Source: Chitinophagales bacterium 33-2 (GTDB taxonomy: Bacteria > Bacteroidota > Bacteroidia > Chitinophagales > Chitinophagaceae). From it: a stretch of 64,000 bases of DNA. The notes below the pieces were generated by a model. The model saw nothing but the letters and a program-made list of their open reading frames with translations. It had not been told where the DNA came from and did no database searches. Positions 40,268 through 48,838 of the stretch are shown here, in pieces. Both the position numbers and the translations under genes were made by a program. Where the stretch lies: contig MWYV01000006.1 of NCBI GenBank assembly GCA_002050435.1, forward strand, positions 62,001-126,000, in the 5' to 3' direction. Position 1 is the stretch's first letter, and each line of letters starts with the position of its first letter.

Positions 40268-40328
40268 CCCGCAGATATCGCGGATGAACGCAGAAGACCC
40301 ATCAGCGAAAATCTGCGTAATCTGCGGG
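40268..40328. repeat. CGCAGAT-type intergenic element with terminal inverted repeats
   Basis: Begins CCCGCAGA (40268-40275) and ends TCTGCGGG (40321-40328), perfect inverted ends, with internal CGCAGA and ATCTGCG words. I recall similar words from spacers of many Bacteroidota genomes; that recollection is not checked here. Confidence 0.7.
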
Positions 40329-40431
40329 AGGCCTTTTTGTTGGAATTCAGCAGCGGGGCAGGTACGAGGCCCGCCGGCCTGAGGCAAAATAGCTTAACTA
40401 AAAGCGATGTTTGATTTTTACCGGACAGCCG

Positions 40432-40530
40432 TGATTGACTATTTACCATTGACCCTTTCACTATTGACCATTGACCTATTGACCATTGACCAATTCACTA
40501 TTGACTCATTGACTATTGACCCAATGACCA
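40432..40530. repeat. TTGACCA word cluster with 7/8-bp spacing
   Basis: TGAC occurs at 40436, 40450, 40465, 40472, 40480, 40487, 40502, 40510, 40517 and 40525, i.e. spacings of 7, 8 or their sum. TTCACT words replace some units. The same words form the hairpin at 10231-10266. Confidence 0.85.
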
Positions 40531-40560
40531 ATTCCCCCTTAACTTAACACTAATGGTTAA

Positions 40561-40595
40561 TAAAAAAAGGCTGCCTTTATATGACAGCCTCTTTT
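40561..40595 (-). terminator. Terminator of the 1752-aa T9SS gene
   Basis: AGGCTG (40569-40574) pairs with CAGCCT (40585-40590); on the minus strand the hairpin is followed by a run of seven T. Lies about 20 bp past the stop at 40612. Confidence 0.7.
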
Positions 40596-40611
40596 TACTT
40601 TATTTATCGAC

Positions 40612-43600
40612 CTACAAAATAACGATGGTTTTTGTAGAGATCATCTCCGTATCATTATTCAACCTTACCCGATAGATTCCAGGAGCCAGCGTAAATGGCA
40701 ATCTGAGGTTTTCATTGATGAATCCACCCTGCACATTCATATCCTTTCTGTACACTTCCTGGCCTGCACTGTTAAAGATCCTTAATCCGTGATATCCTTG
40801 CTTCAATCCATTCATGCTAAAATAAATTACGGAACCACGGTCTGCCGGAACAGGATAAATGGTGAACGCATCAGGGATGGCCATAACCACCAGCTGAACT
40901 TCATCACCAAAAGCAATTGCACCCGCATTTCTTGCAAACGCACGATAATAATACAGGTTCCCCTGTACCAGTGCATTGAGTGTAACGCTAAAGTTTGTAC
41001 CGGCGAGATTGCTGGCTGCTACCTGAGTTCCCGTACCTGCAATAAATCCTGGTACGCCACTGTATTCAATTCCATAAGTTGTTACTGCCGAACAACCGGG
41101 AGCATTTAAAGTTCCATTTAATACCGCAGAAGAAGTGGTAACATTTACCGCGTTCCCTGTGGTTACAGAAGGTGGTGTAACTACCCCTGTGCCTGAAGCG
41201 ATAACGGTAAAGGCTGTTGAACCACCCCCTGATACCGGGATGTTTCCATTAAAAGATTGAGCAACAGTTGGATTCAACCTTACAAATACCTGCTGGGAGA
41301 ATGCACCTCCTGGTTGTGCAATACTGATCGATGGTGTATAATTACCTCCTGCTGTGGTTGAGAAACTATAACCCGAAAGCGGACCTACAACAACATTTGC
41401 ATTGGTTAGGTTTGAACCGGTTAAAGTAAAAGAAAGCGGATCAGAAATTGTATTGGCACAGATGTTTCCAAATGCAGTAAGTGCAGTTGCCGTAAGCGTA
41501 ACCGGAGGTGTTGCAAGTGTTGTAAAGCTTTGCTGAGGACCATATGCTGTTCCTGCGCCATTGGTTGCAAAAGCCCTGTAATAGTAAAGCGTATTCAGTG
41601 TTAAACCGCTGAGCACAGATGTAAAGTTTGAACCCGACAGATTGCCCGAGGTTACCTGTGTTCCTGTTCCTGGCGCAAAATTATTTACAGTGCTGTATTC
41701 AATGCCATAAGCTGATATAGCTGAACATCCATTTGCCGTAATACTTCCTGCAACTGTTGCAGCATTCAATCCAATGTTTGACGCTGATCCGGTAGATACG
41801 CCGGGCAAAGAATTGATGCCCGCACCCGTAACGGCTACCTGCGCAGGATTCGCCACACCACCACCAGAAATTCCAATAGAACCATTGTAGTTTTGAACCG
41901 CCGTTGGATTGAATCTTACAAATACCTGCTGAGAAAAACTTCCACCTGGCTGACTGATGTTTAACGTGGGTGCATACACGCCGTTTGCAGTAGTTGAAAA
42001 ACTATAACCTGTTACCGCTGCAACGGTAATATCTCCAGGAGTCAAATTGCTCCCTGTAATGGTAAATGAATGGGGACCTGCAATAGTATTGATACAAACA
42101 TTTCCAAATGCAGTTAAAGCGGTAGCATTCAGATTTGGGTTGAGATCAGGTGCAGTAACTACATTGATCTCGTTTGAATTTACAGAAGTTCCCGCAGCAT
42201 TGGTCGCTCTTACAACATAATAATAATTTGTATTCGGTGCCAGGCCCGTTACATTATAAGATGTAACATTTCCAACATTCAGATTCTGATATCCTGGAAC
42301 AAATACAGGAACTGAACCAGCAGAATTTCCTTTTACATAAATGGCTGAAATACGGCTTGTTCCATTTGAAGCTATTGCCGAACCATTTACAGCTGTATTT
42401 GAAGTTTGCAGCCACCTTACTGAAACATTTGGCTGGTTGTCCACTGCAGAAGGCAAAGGAAGATCGGTTGGACCAAAGAAAGTAGCAGGATTACCCGGGC
42501 TTGGTACCACTGTAATTGTAACCGTTCCTCCTGGAACATCAGTCCAGGTACCTGAAGCACCCACCCGGTATTGAATTTTAAATGCAGCAGGACCTGTGTT
42601 GGAAGAACCTTGCAGAGAAGATAAGGAGAGACCAGTAACTCCAGTGGCATTTAAATTAATTTGCCAGTATTTGGTATCTGCACCATTGTCCCAGCCATTT
42701 GCTGAAATAGAATAGGGATTCACACCGGAAGATCCGGTTGGACCACCAGGGTAAGAGATCGTATTCAACCCAATTCCGGAAACAGTTTGTATGCCTATAT
42801 TATTTGTATTTCCTGCATCTGCTACATCACTGGATGAATTATTAAATGAAAAATTCCACCCGGCAATTGTAGAAGACCCTGAACCTGTGCCCATGGTATA
42901 TACATCAAGCAGATAGGCTGTCGCACCTGCAACAGCATTCCAGTTGGCCGTAAAACCGTTTGATGATATGTTGGTTGCAGCTATTGCAACTGGCGCCACC
43001 GGAGGCAGCGGATTTATCCCTGTTCCGCTTACTGCAACTGATATCGTAGCTCCGCCACCTGCTACTGCAATATTCCCGGATTTTAATCCGGAAGACTGTG
43101 GTGTGAATCTAACATATACCTGAGTGGCAGCTAACGTAGAGGAAGTATAAGCAACCGTTGTAGAACTGCTCCAGTTAATATTGTCAGATGAAACCTGGAA
43201 GTCGGCAGATGGAGCATTCACTGTTATGCTTCCAGGAGCACCCGTTAAATTAATACCTGAAAGATCAAATGTTTGCGCAGTTGAATTTTGTCCGACAGTA
43301 ACGGATCCAAAATCAACTAATGTAGTTGCAGACAAAGAAGGCAAAGGCCCTGCAATTGTTGATACCGCTATTTCATTACTGCTGGCCGAGATACCTGAAG
43401 CATTTGTAGCGCGTACCACATAATAATAATTGGTGGTAGGGTTTAATCCGGTAACCGCGTGTGAGGTTACATTACCCACATTCAGATTTTGATAACCTGT
43501 TACATATACAGGAGCAGTACCGCTGCCAGCAGATTTAATATAAATGGCAGCAATCCTGCTGGTACCACCTGATACCACCGTAGCTCCATTAACTGAAGTG

Positions 43601-45870
43601 AGTGATGTCATCAGCCACCTGATAAAGACTTCGGGCTGGTTATTAACAACAGATGGTAAAGGAAGATCGGAAGGGCCAAAGAAGGTGGCGGGATTTCCGG
43701 GGCTTGGTGGGGTAGTGATGGTTACCGTTCCATTTGGCACATCTGTCCACGCCCCACCGGTACCAATTTTATACTGTATTTTAAAATTTGCAGGACCTGT
43801 GTTGGAAGAACCCTGTAAAGAGGAAACCGTCATTCCGGTTACACCGGTCGTATTCAAACCAACCTGCCAGTATTTTGTATCTGCTCCATTGTCCCATCCG
43901 TTTGCAGAAACAGAATATGCATTCACTCCGGAAGAACCAGTTGGTCCGCCAGGGTAGGAAATCACATTCAGTCCAACACCGGTGATATTCTGGATACCCA
44001 GGTTGTTGCTGTTTCCTTCGTCTGCTACCTGGCTGCTGGCATTGTTGAATGATGTATTCCATCCAGCTACTGTATCAGCTGATGCGCCCAAAGTATAAAC
44101 ATCCAGGAAATACGATGTGGCACCTGCCACTGCATTCCAATTCGCAGTAAAACCAGAGGAACTAATGTTCGTAGCTGTTGTTGCCACGGGTGCGGAAGGT
44201 ATAGCGCCAGTAGTTGAAAAGGAACCTTCAGCACTAAAAGATGTACCTGCAGAACTGGTAACAAAAGATTTAAAATAATAGGTTGTATTGGAATTTAATC
44301 CCGTTAGATCTGCGGTGAAACTTCCTGAAGAAAGATTCGTTGAGGGCACCTGTGTGCCTGTTCCATTTGCAAAGCCGCTTGTTGTGCTGTATTCAAAACC
44401 GTAAGCACTTACAGTACCACATCCTGCAGCAGTAATATTACCCTGAAGTGTTGCACCCGAATTGGTTATAGCTGTTGTTGTGCCGGAAATAACCGTAGCA
44501 GTTGTGTTGATGCCTGAACCGGAAACAGCAACATTAATGGCATTTGCTCCTCCTCCACTTACAGCGATATTTCCATCATAGGATTGAACTGCTGTTGGTG
44601 TAAACTGTACAAACACTGTTTGAGAAAAGTTGCCACCTGCAGTTGGGATTGTCAGATCCGCAATAAATGGACCACCGGACGTTGTGGCAAAACGATACCC
44701 GGCTAATGGGCCAACAGTAATGTTTCCGGCATTCAGGCTTGAACCTGTAATGGTAAATGATTGATTGGCTGCAGTATTATTTATACAAACCGGGCCAAAA
44801 GGCGCTGGCGCAGTTGCAGAAAGCAAAGGCGTTGCCGGTGGATCTATGGTGAAGGTCTGGGTATTGGATGGAGATGCAGCTCCGGTGGTGGTCACACCAA
44901 CAGCAGCTGTTCCGGCAGCCGCGATATCTGCTGCAGTAATGGAAGCTGTTAACTGGTTGGCATTTACAAAAGCTGTTGCGCGATTTGAGCCATTCCATGT
45001 AACGGTGGATTGTCCATCAATAAAATTTGTTCCGTTAACGGTAATAGTAAAAGCACTTCCCCCGGCAACTGCTGATGAAGGAGCGATGGAAGTAGTTGTT
45101 GGTGCTGCTACTGTTGCAGCAGCAGGGGTAACATCTGCCCATGAAAGACCAACACGGATTTCATCCATTTCGATGAAAGGCGTTTGATTGGCAGCAGATT
45201 GCCTTATTAGAAATCTTTCCAGTGATGTTAAATCTGTTCCGCCGGTATTGTCAACTGTTGCATCGGGTGCTGGCGCTGCAACACCAAGCGATGTAGGATT
45301 TAACCAGAGTTTTACTACATCATTCGCTGTACCAGATATTAACTCATATGAACTGGCAATAAAATAACTGGTCGTAATATCCAGTTCTGCAGGAAGCCAG
45401 TTTATTGTAGTAGCGGTAGTTCTGGGAGCAATTCCAATATTGTATTTACCAGCTGTAGAACTTAATCTTAACCAAATGGAAGCACCAAATAAACTGGTTG
45501 AGTTTTCGGCAATTAAAGAAGTAAAATATCCGCCTGTAGTATTTAAACCACCCAAATTGGTGACGTTTAAAATAAATGAAGTATAAACAATACCCGAAGA
45601 CTGAGATGAAAAAATTCTATAATAATCAGCACCTGCGCCCTCAAATTTAATTTTGTTTCCGGTTGATGCCTGAAGACCTGGATAGCTGAGATTTCCCGTT
45701 TCAACTAAAACAGAATCTCCCGTATTCACTCTTTCCCAAATCCCCGCGCTTTGATTGTAAATACCATTTACCGGGTCTGCAGGATAATTGAATGGTTCAT
45801 GAAAAAGCATTTGTCCCCAACCTGCAATACTGACCAGGGATAAAAATAGCAGCGTATACATTTTTTTCAT
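40612..45870 (-). CDS. 1752-aa T9SS-secreted modular protein with domain-in-FN3 insertions
   Basis: Signal peptide 1-19 (GWGQ). Residues ~20-255 form a jelly-roll/LamG-like domain; an IPT/TIG domain follows (~258-345, SAVAGGSAFTITVNGTNF). Choice-of-anchor-D-like and FN3 domains alternate after that. Two FN3 domains are each split between the strand LDVYT and the strand VxGYQNLNVGN by a ~190-residue inserted domain (residues ~592-787 and ~994-1186) containing NGWDNGADTKYWQ. The C-terminus is a sorting domain with IYPVPADRG at ~1667. No catalytic residues recognised; probably a surface binding or scaffold protein. Last gene of the TonB receptor-DUF5689 set, 49 bp after the second DUF5689 gene. 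Confidence 0.88.
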   Translation of the reverse strand: MKKMYTLLFLSLVSIAGWGQMLFHEPFNYPADPVNGIYNQSAGIWERVNTGDSVLVETGNLSYPGLQASTGNKIKFEGAGADYYRIFSSQSSGIVYTSFILNVTNLGGLNTTGGYFTSLIAENSTSLFGASIWLRLSSTAGKYNIGIAPRTTATTINWLPAELDITTSYFIASSYELISGTANDVVKLWLNPTSLGVAAPAPDATVDNTGGTDLTSLERFLIRQSAANQTPFIEMDEIRVGLSWADVTPAAATVAAPTTTSIAPSSAVAGGSAFTITVNGTNFIDGQSTVTWNGSNRATAFVNANQLTASITAADIAAAGTAAVGVTTTGAASPSNTQTFTIDPPATPLLSATAPAPFGPVCINNTAANQSFTITGSSLNAGNITVGPLAGYRFATTSGGPFIADLTIPTAGGNFSQTVFVQFTPTAVQSYDGNIAVSGGGANAINVAVSGSGINTTATVISGTTTAITNSGATLQGNITAAGCGTVSAYGFEYSTTSGFANGTGTQVPSTNLSSGSFTADLTGLNSNTTYYFKSFVTSSAGTSFSAEGSFSTTGAIPSAPVATTATNISSSGFTANWNAVAGATSYFLDVYTLGASADTVAGWNTSFNNASSQVADEGNSNNLGIQNITGVGLNVISYPGGPTGSSGVNAYSVSANGWDNGADTKYWQVGLNTTGVTGMTVSSLQGSSNTGPANFKIQYKIGTGGAWTDVPNGTVTITTPPSPGNPATFFGPSDLPLPSVVNNQPEVFIRWLMTSLTSVNGATVVSGGTSRIAAIYIKSAGSGTAPVYVTGYQNLNVGNVTSHAVTGLNPTTNYYYVVRATNASGISASSNEIAVSTIAGPLPSLSATTLVDFGSVTVGQNSTAQTFDLSGINLTGAPGSITVNAPSADFQVSSDNINWSSSTTVAYTSSTLAATQVYVRFTPQSSGLKSGNIAVAGGGATISVAVSGTGINPLPPVAPVAIAATNISSNGFTANWNAVAGATAYLLDVYTMGTGSGSSTIAGWNFSFNNSSSDVADAGNTNNIGIQTVSGIGLNTISYPGGPTGSSGVNPYSISANGWDNGADTKYWQINLNATGVTGLSLSSLQGSSNTGPAAFKIQYRVGASGTWTDVPGGTVTITVVPSPGNPATFFGPTDLPLPSAVDNQPNVSVRWLQTSNTAVNGSAIASNGTSRISAIYVKGNSAGSVPVFVPGYQNLNVGNVTSYNVTGLAPNTNYYYVVRATNAAGTSVNSNEINVVTAPDLNPNLNATALTAFGNVCINTIAGPHSFTITGSNLTPGDITVAAVTGYSFSTTANGVYAPTLNISQPGGSFSQQVFVRFNPTAVQNYNGSIGISGGGVANPAQVAVTGAGINSLPGVSTGSASNIGLNAATVAGSITANGCSAISAYGIEYSTVNNFAPGTGTQVTSGNLSGSNFTSVLSGLTLNTLYYYRAFATNGAGTAYGPQQSFTTLATPPVTLTATALTAFGNICANTISDPLSFTLTGSNLTNANVVVGPLSGYSFSTTAGGNYTPSISIAQPGGAFSQQVFVRLNPTVAQSFNGNIPVSGGGSTAFTVIASGTGVVTPPSVTTGNAVNVTTSSAVLNGTLNAPGCSAVTTYGIEYSGVPGFIAGTGTQVAASNLAGTNFSVTLNALVQGNLYYYRAFARNAGAIAFGDEVQLVVMAIPDAFTIYPVPADRGSVIYFSMNGLKQGYHGLRIFNSAGQEVYRKDMNVQGGFINENLRLPFTLAPGIYRVRLNNDTEMISTKTIVIL

Positions 45871-45919
45871 AGCAGTAAAAGCTTAAAAGAGAAACCACTA
45901 ACCTGTGGCAATATTTTGT

Positions 45920-47401
45920 TTAGTTCCAGGAAAATTTTACATCATCAATAGCAGTTGAAGCGCGGCTTCCTCCACCGGTTGTAGGAGTTAGCGCTACGAT
46001 CCTGACCCATACTTTCTGGTTCTGGTTGTTCAACGCTGCCGGCAGATTCACACTCACAACCTGATTACTCCAGGTGCTTCCACCTGTGGTTAAGCTGCCT
46101 GTAGCAGTTGTGGCTGTAAATGAAGCAGGATTATCACCCAGAGCATAATCAACACTCCATGTAGTGACACGTGCACTGCCGGCATCAAGTGACTGAAGGT
46201 TGAAATCAATTTTCAAATTATTTCTGCCAGTTGTATTTTCAAGAAGAAAAATAAAAGCGGCACCCGGATCGCCTCCAATTTCCAATGTACCAGTTTGTCT
46301 GACACCCAGTGCCCTGTTGGCAGAGGCATCCTGTGCGGCAATCGTTGCTGCGGAAGAAAGTCCGGTGGTTGATGCAAAATTTCTAAAACCTGCGGACGTA
46401 AAATTCCAGGCAGCTTTAGCATTCGAAAATGATCCGCCACTACCTGTGGATGTTGAAGTTGCCGATGTGGAAACAAATACACCGGTTGGCAAAGCCGTTC
46501 CGATTCCGTCAAAACTGATCACATAAGGAGATGCCGCACCCAGGTTTATTCCGGGACCTGAAATACCGCCACCACCGGCAGCACAACGCGGGCCGTTAAA
46601 TCTGACATCTGTGGTATCGCGGATGGTAAATTGTTTGGTATTATTGAAAACAGAATAGATGCCCAAAATGTCACCATTACCCTGCGCAACCGGGAAGGTG
46701 GCAAAGTTGGAAAAGTTGCTGGTTCTTAAAGTTAACCTGTTGGTTGCAGGAGAAGCACAACCCTGTATGATCCTGTTGCCAGAAGCCGCAGCATCCGCAT
46801 AATTTTTATTCAGATCAGAAGATGAAAATTCAAATCCTTCAAATTTCACCAGAGTATTTACATAAGGATCCTGCAGCCCGGTAGTAAGTTGTGCTACTGT
46901 TACCAGTTTTGGAACAATCACCTGGTTTCTTTCTCCAGGAAAAATGTGTTCCTGCTGAAGATTTCTTGAAAGCAGGGTCACACCTCCGCCAACAATATCA
47001 ACACCGCCCCCAATTTGAATCATGCGTCCATAATCTCCAAGGTATAATCCCTTAACTTTTACAAAGATCCTCCTGCCTACGGGGTAATCGGTCCAGAGGT
47101 TACTGCCTGCAAGTCGTAACAATATGCCACCGGTTTCATCCTGTATGGAGATCTGCTGATAAAAATTTCCACTTTTATCATCCATCCCTACAATACCACT
47201 GATAATGATATCATCCGTAATGGAAACAGTAGTTCCGGATTGAGTGTACCTGGCTTTTAAGTCAGCAATGGTAGTATTGGCCACCATGTTGGCAGGGCCG
47301 GTAACCGCGGGTGCTTCATTCGTTTTTTTGCAGGAAAAGATGAGTAAGCTCAGGCTGAGCATCAAAACGCCTTTTACAAAAATATTTTGTGTATTACGCA
47401 T
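45920..47401 (-). CDS. DUF5689 lipoprotein, copy 2
   Basis: 493 aa, lipobox IFSC with Cys24. Residues ~44-270 are a DUF5689 (OB-fold-like) domain: TIADLKARYTQSGT, IIISGIVGMDDKSGNFYQQISIQDETGGI, YPVGRRIFVKVKGLYLGDYGRMIQIGG. A C-terminal beta-sandwich follows (WSVDYALGDNPASFT ... STAIDDVKFSWN). It shares this C-terminal half closely with the neighbouring paralogue 23 bp upstream. In this phylum DUF5689 often accompanies TonB receptors and extracellular nucleases. A surface-exposed nucleic-acid or ligand-binding role is inferred. Confidence 0.88.
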   Translation of the reverse strand: MRNTQNIFVKGVLMLSLSLLIFSCKKTNEAPAVTGPANMVANTTIADLKARYTQSGTTVSITDDIIISGIVGMDDKSGNFYQQISIQDETGGILLRLAGSNLWTDYPVGRRIFVKVKGLYLGDYGRMIQIGGGVDIVGGGVTLLSRNLQQEHIFPGERNQVIVPKLVTVAQLTTGLQDPYVNTLVKFEGFEFSSSDLNKNYADAAASGNRIIQGCASPATNRLTLRTSNFSNFATFPVAQGNGDILGIYSVFNNTKQFTIRDTTDVRFNGPRCAAGGGGISGPGINLGAASPYVISFDGIGTALPTGVFVSTSATSTSTGSGGSFSNAKAAWNFTSAGFRNFASTTGLSSAATIAAQDASANRALGVRQTGTLEIGGDPGAAFIFLLENTTGRNNLKIDFNLQSLDAGSARVTTWSVDYALGDNPASFTATTATGSLTTGGSTWSNQVVSVNLPAALNNQNQKVWVRIVALTPTTGGGSRASTAIDDVKFSWN

Positions 47402-47424
47402 AAATTATTTGCTGCATTTGCAGT

Positions 47425-48822
47425 TTAGTTCCATAAAAATTTTACATCATCAATTGCGGTTGAAGAACGGCTTCCACTTCCGGTTGTTGCTGTAGTTGTC
47501 AGTATCCTGATCCAAATTTTCTGCGACTGATTGTTCAGCGCTGCCGGAAAATCAACGGTAATAAGATTGCTTGAAAAAACTTTATTCCCTGTCGTCATGG
47601 TTCCTGTTGCTGCAACAGTTGTAAAACTGGTAGGGTTATCACCTACGGCATAATCTACCGACCATGTTGTCGTTCGTCCCACCGCTGTACTGGTATCTAA
47701 TGACTGTAAAAGAAATTCCATTTTAAGGTTCGACTTTCCGGTTGTATTATTTACCTGGAAAACAAATGCCCCTCCAGGGTCTCCAAAAGAAGCAGTTTGC
47801 CTGATGCCAAGCGCACGATTGGAATGATTGACCTGGGCTGCGGAATCTGCACCCATAGTAAGGCCGGTTGCTGAAGCAAAGTTTTTAAACCCCGAACCGG
47901 TCCGGTTCCAGATATTTGTGTTGGGTGTAGACAATAAGCTGGCAGTTGCTCCGGCATTCGCTGATGTTGCACCTGTAACCACACTCACACCTGCTGGCAA
48001 GCCAGAAGAAAGGTTATTAAAATTTATTAAATAGGGAGATGCACCAAACACAATTCCATTGTTCACAATAACCTGTCCGCCATTCACAACATCTGCAAGG
48101 CTGCGAATGGTAATTTGCGCAGTACTGTTGAATATGGAAAGATGGCCGGTTATGGATGCAGCGCCGCCTTCAGGCATCACAATACCGGAAGTGTTTCTTA
48201 CAAAACTCACAACAGAACCTGTAGCATCCGTAATCCTGTAGTTCTGTCCTGTTGAAGCCGGGTTGCCTTCTTTGGTGATCACAACATCATTCAGTTTTAC
48301 AAGGGTTGAAGCCCACAGATCTTTATTAGCATTGAGCTGTGCTGCTGTTGTTACTCTTGGTGCAATATCTAATGTACCTGCAACAGGTGTAACTTTCGTG
48401 ATCTGCACATCTTTCAGTTCCAGGTCGCCGTTAAACAAGATGAGTACACCATTTGGTGTAGCCGGACTGGTTGCAGCAGCATCAATTTCCAATATGGTTC
48501 CCAAAGGATATACCGGTGAGCCCAACCTTGCATATAAATAAATACCTGCGCCACTTTCATCCTGCACACGATAATTCCCCGCTGCTTCATTCGCATTGTT
48601 GGAGATCACCACACCCCTGATCTTTTTTGTACCAACAGGCACTGCAAAATCACCACTACCTGGATAAAGAGCCCTGAAATCCGCCATGGTCATAAAAGAA
48701 CCGGGAGGCACGGGATCTGGTTCGGTAGGACCAACTGGTTCTTTATTACACCCCACGAAGATCAAACAGAAAACCAGCACACAAAACAAAGCAGGCCATT
48801 TATAAAAAAATATTCTTTGCAT
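47425..48822 (-). CDS. DUF5689 lipoprotein, copy 1
   Basis: 465 aa, lipobox FVGC with Cys25. DUF5689 region ~40-235: TMADFRALYPGSGDFAVPVGTKKIRGVVISNN, NYRVQDESGAGIYLYARLGSPVYPLGTILEI. The same C-terminal beta-sandwich as the next gene follows (WSVDYAVGDNPTSFT ... STAIDDVKFLWN). The paralogous pair lies directly downstream of the TonB receptor (16 bp), like the lipoprotein partners of SusC-like receptors, although it is not SusD-like. Ligand unknown. Confidence 0.88.
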   Translation of the reverse strand: MQRIFFYKWPALFCVLVFCLIFVGCNKEPVGPTEPDPVPPGSFMTMADFRALYPGSGDFAVPVGTKKIRGVVISNNANEAAGNYRVQDESGAGIYLYARLGSPVYPLGTILEIDAAATSPATPNGVLILFNGDLELKDVQITKVTPVAGTLDIAPRVTTAAQLNANKDLWASTLVKLNDVVITKEGNPASTGQNYRITDATGSVVSFVRNTSGIVMPEGGAASITGHLSIFNSTAQITIRSLADVVNGGQVIVNNGIVFGASPYLINFNNLSSGLPAGVSVVTGATSANAGATASLLSTPNTNIWNRTGSGFKNFASATGLTMGADSAAQVNHSNRALGIRQTASFGDPGGAFVFQVNNTTGKSNLKMEFLLQSLDTSTAVGRTTTWSVDYAVGDNPTSFTTVAATGTMTTGNKVFSSNLITVDFPAALNNQSQKIWIRILTTTATTGSGSRSSTAIDDVKFLWN

Positions 48823-48838
48823 ATAAGTTTTTGTTCTT

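Larger units (their letters stand above)
39996..40611. other. 616-bp convergent spacer made largely of intergenic repeats
   Basis: No credible gene. It contains AGAATAGTCAATGGTCAAT at 40032-40050, the CGCAGAT element at 40268-40328, the TTGACCA cluster at 40432-40530, CCTTAACTTAACACTA at 40537-40552 (inverted copy of 10209-10225), and a terminator for the minus-strand gene. Confidence 0.8.

Noticed and set aside
43544-43957. 137-codon plus-strand frame in the 1752-aa T9SS gene
   Set aside because: Antisense to the inserted domain; mirrored repeats give a similar frame at 42341-42574, as expected of a shadow.
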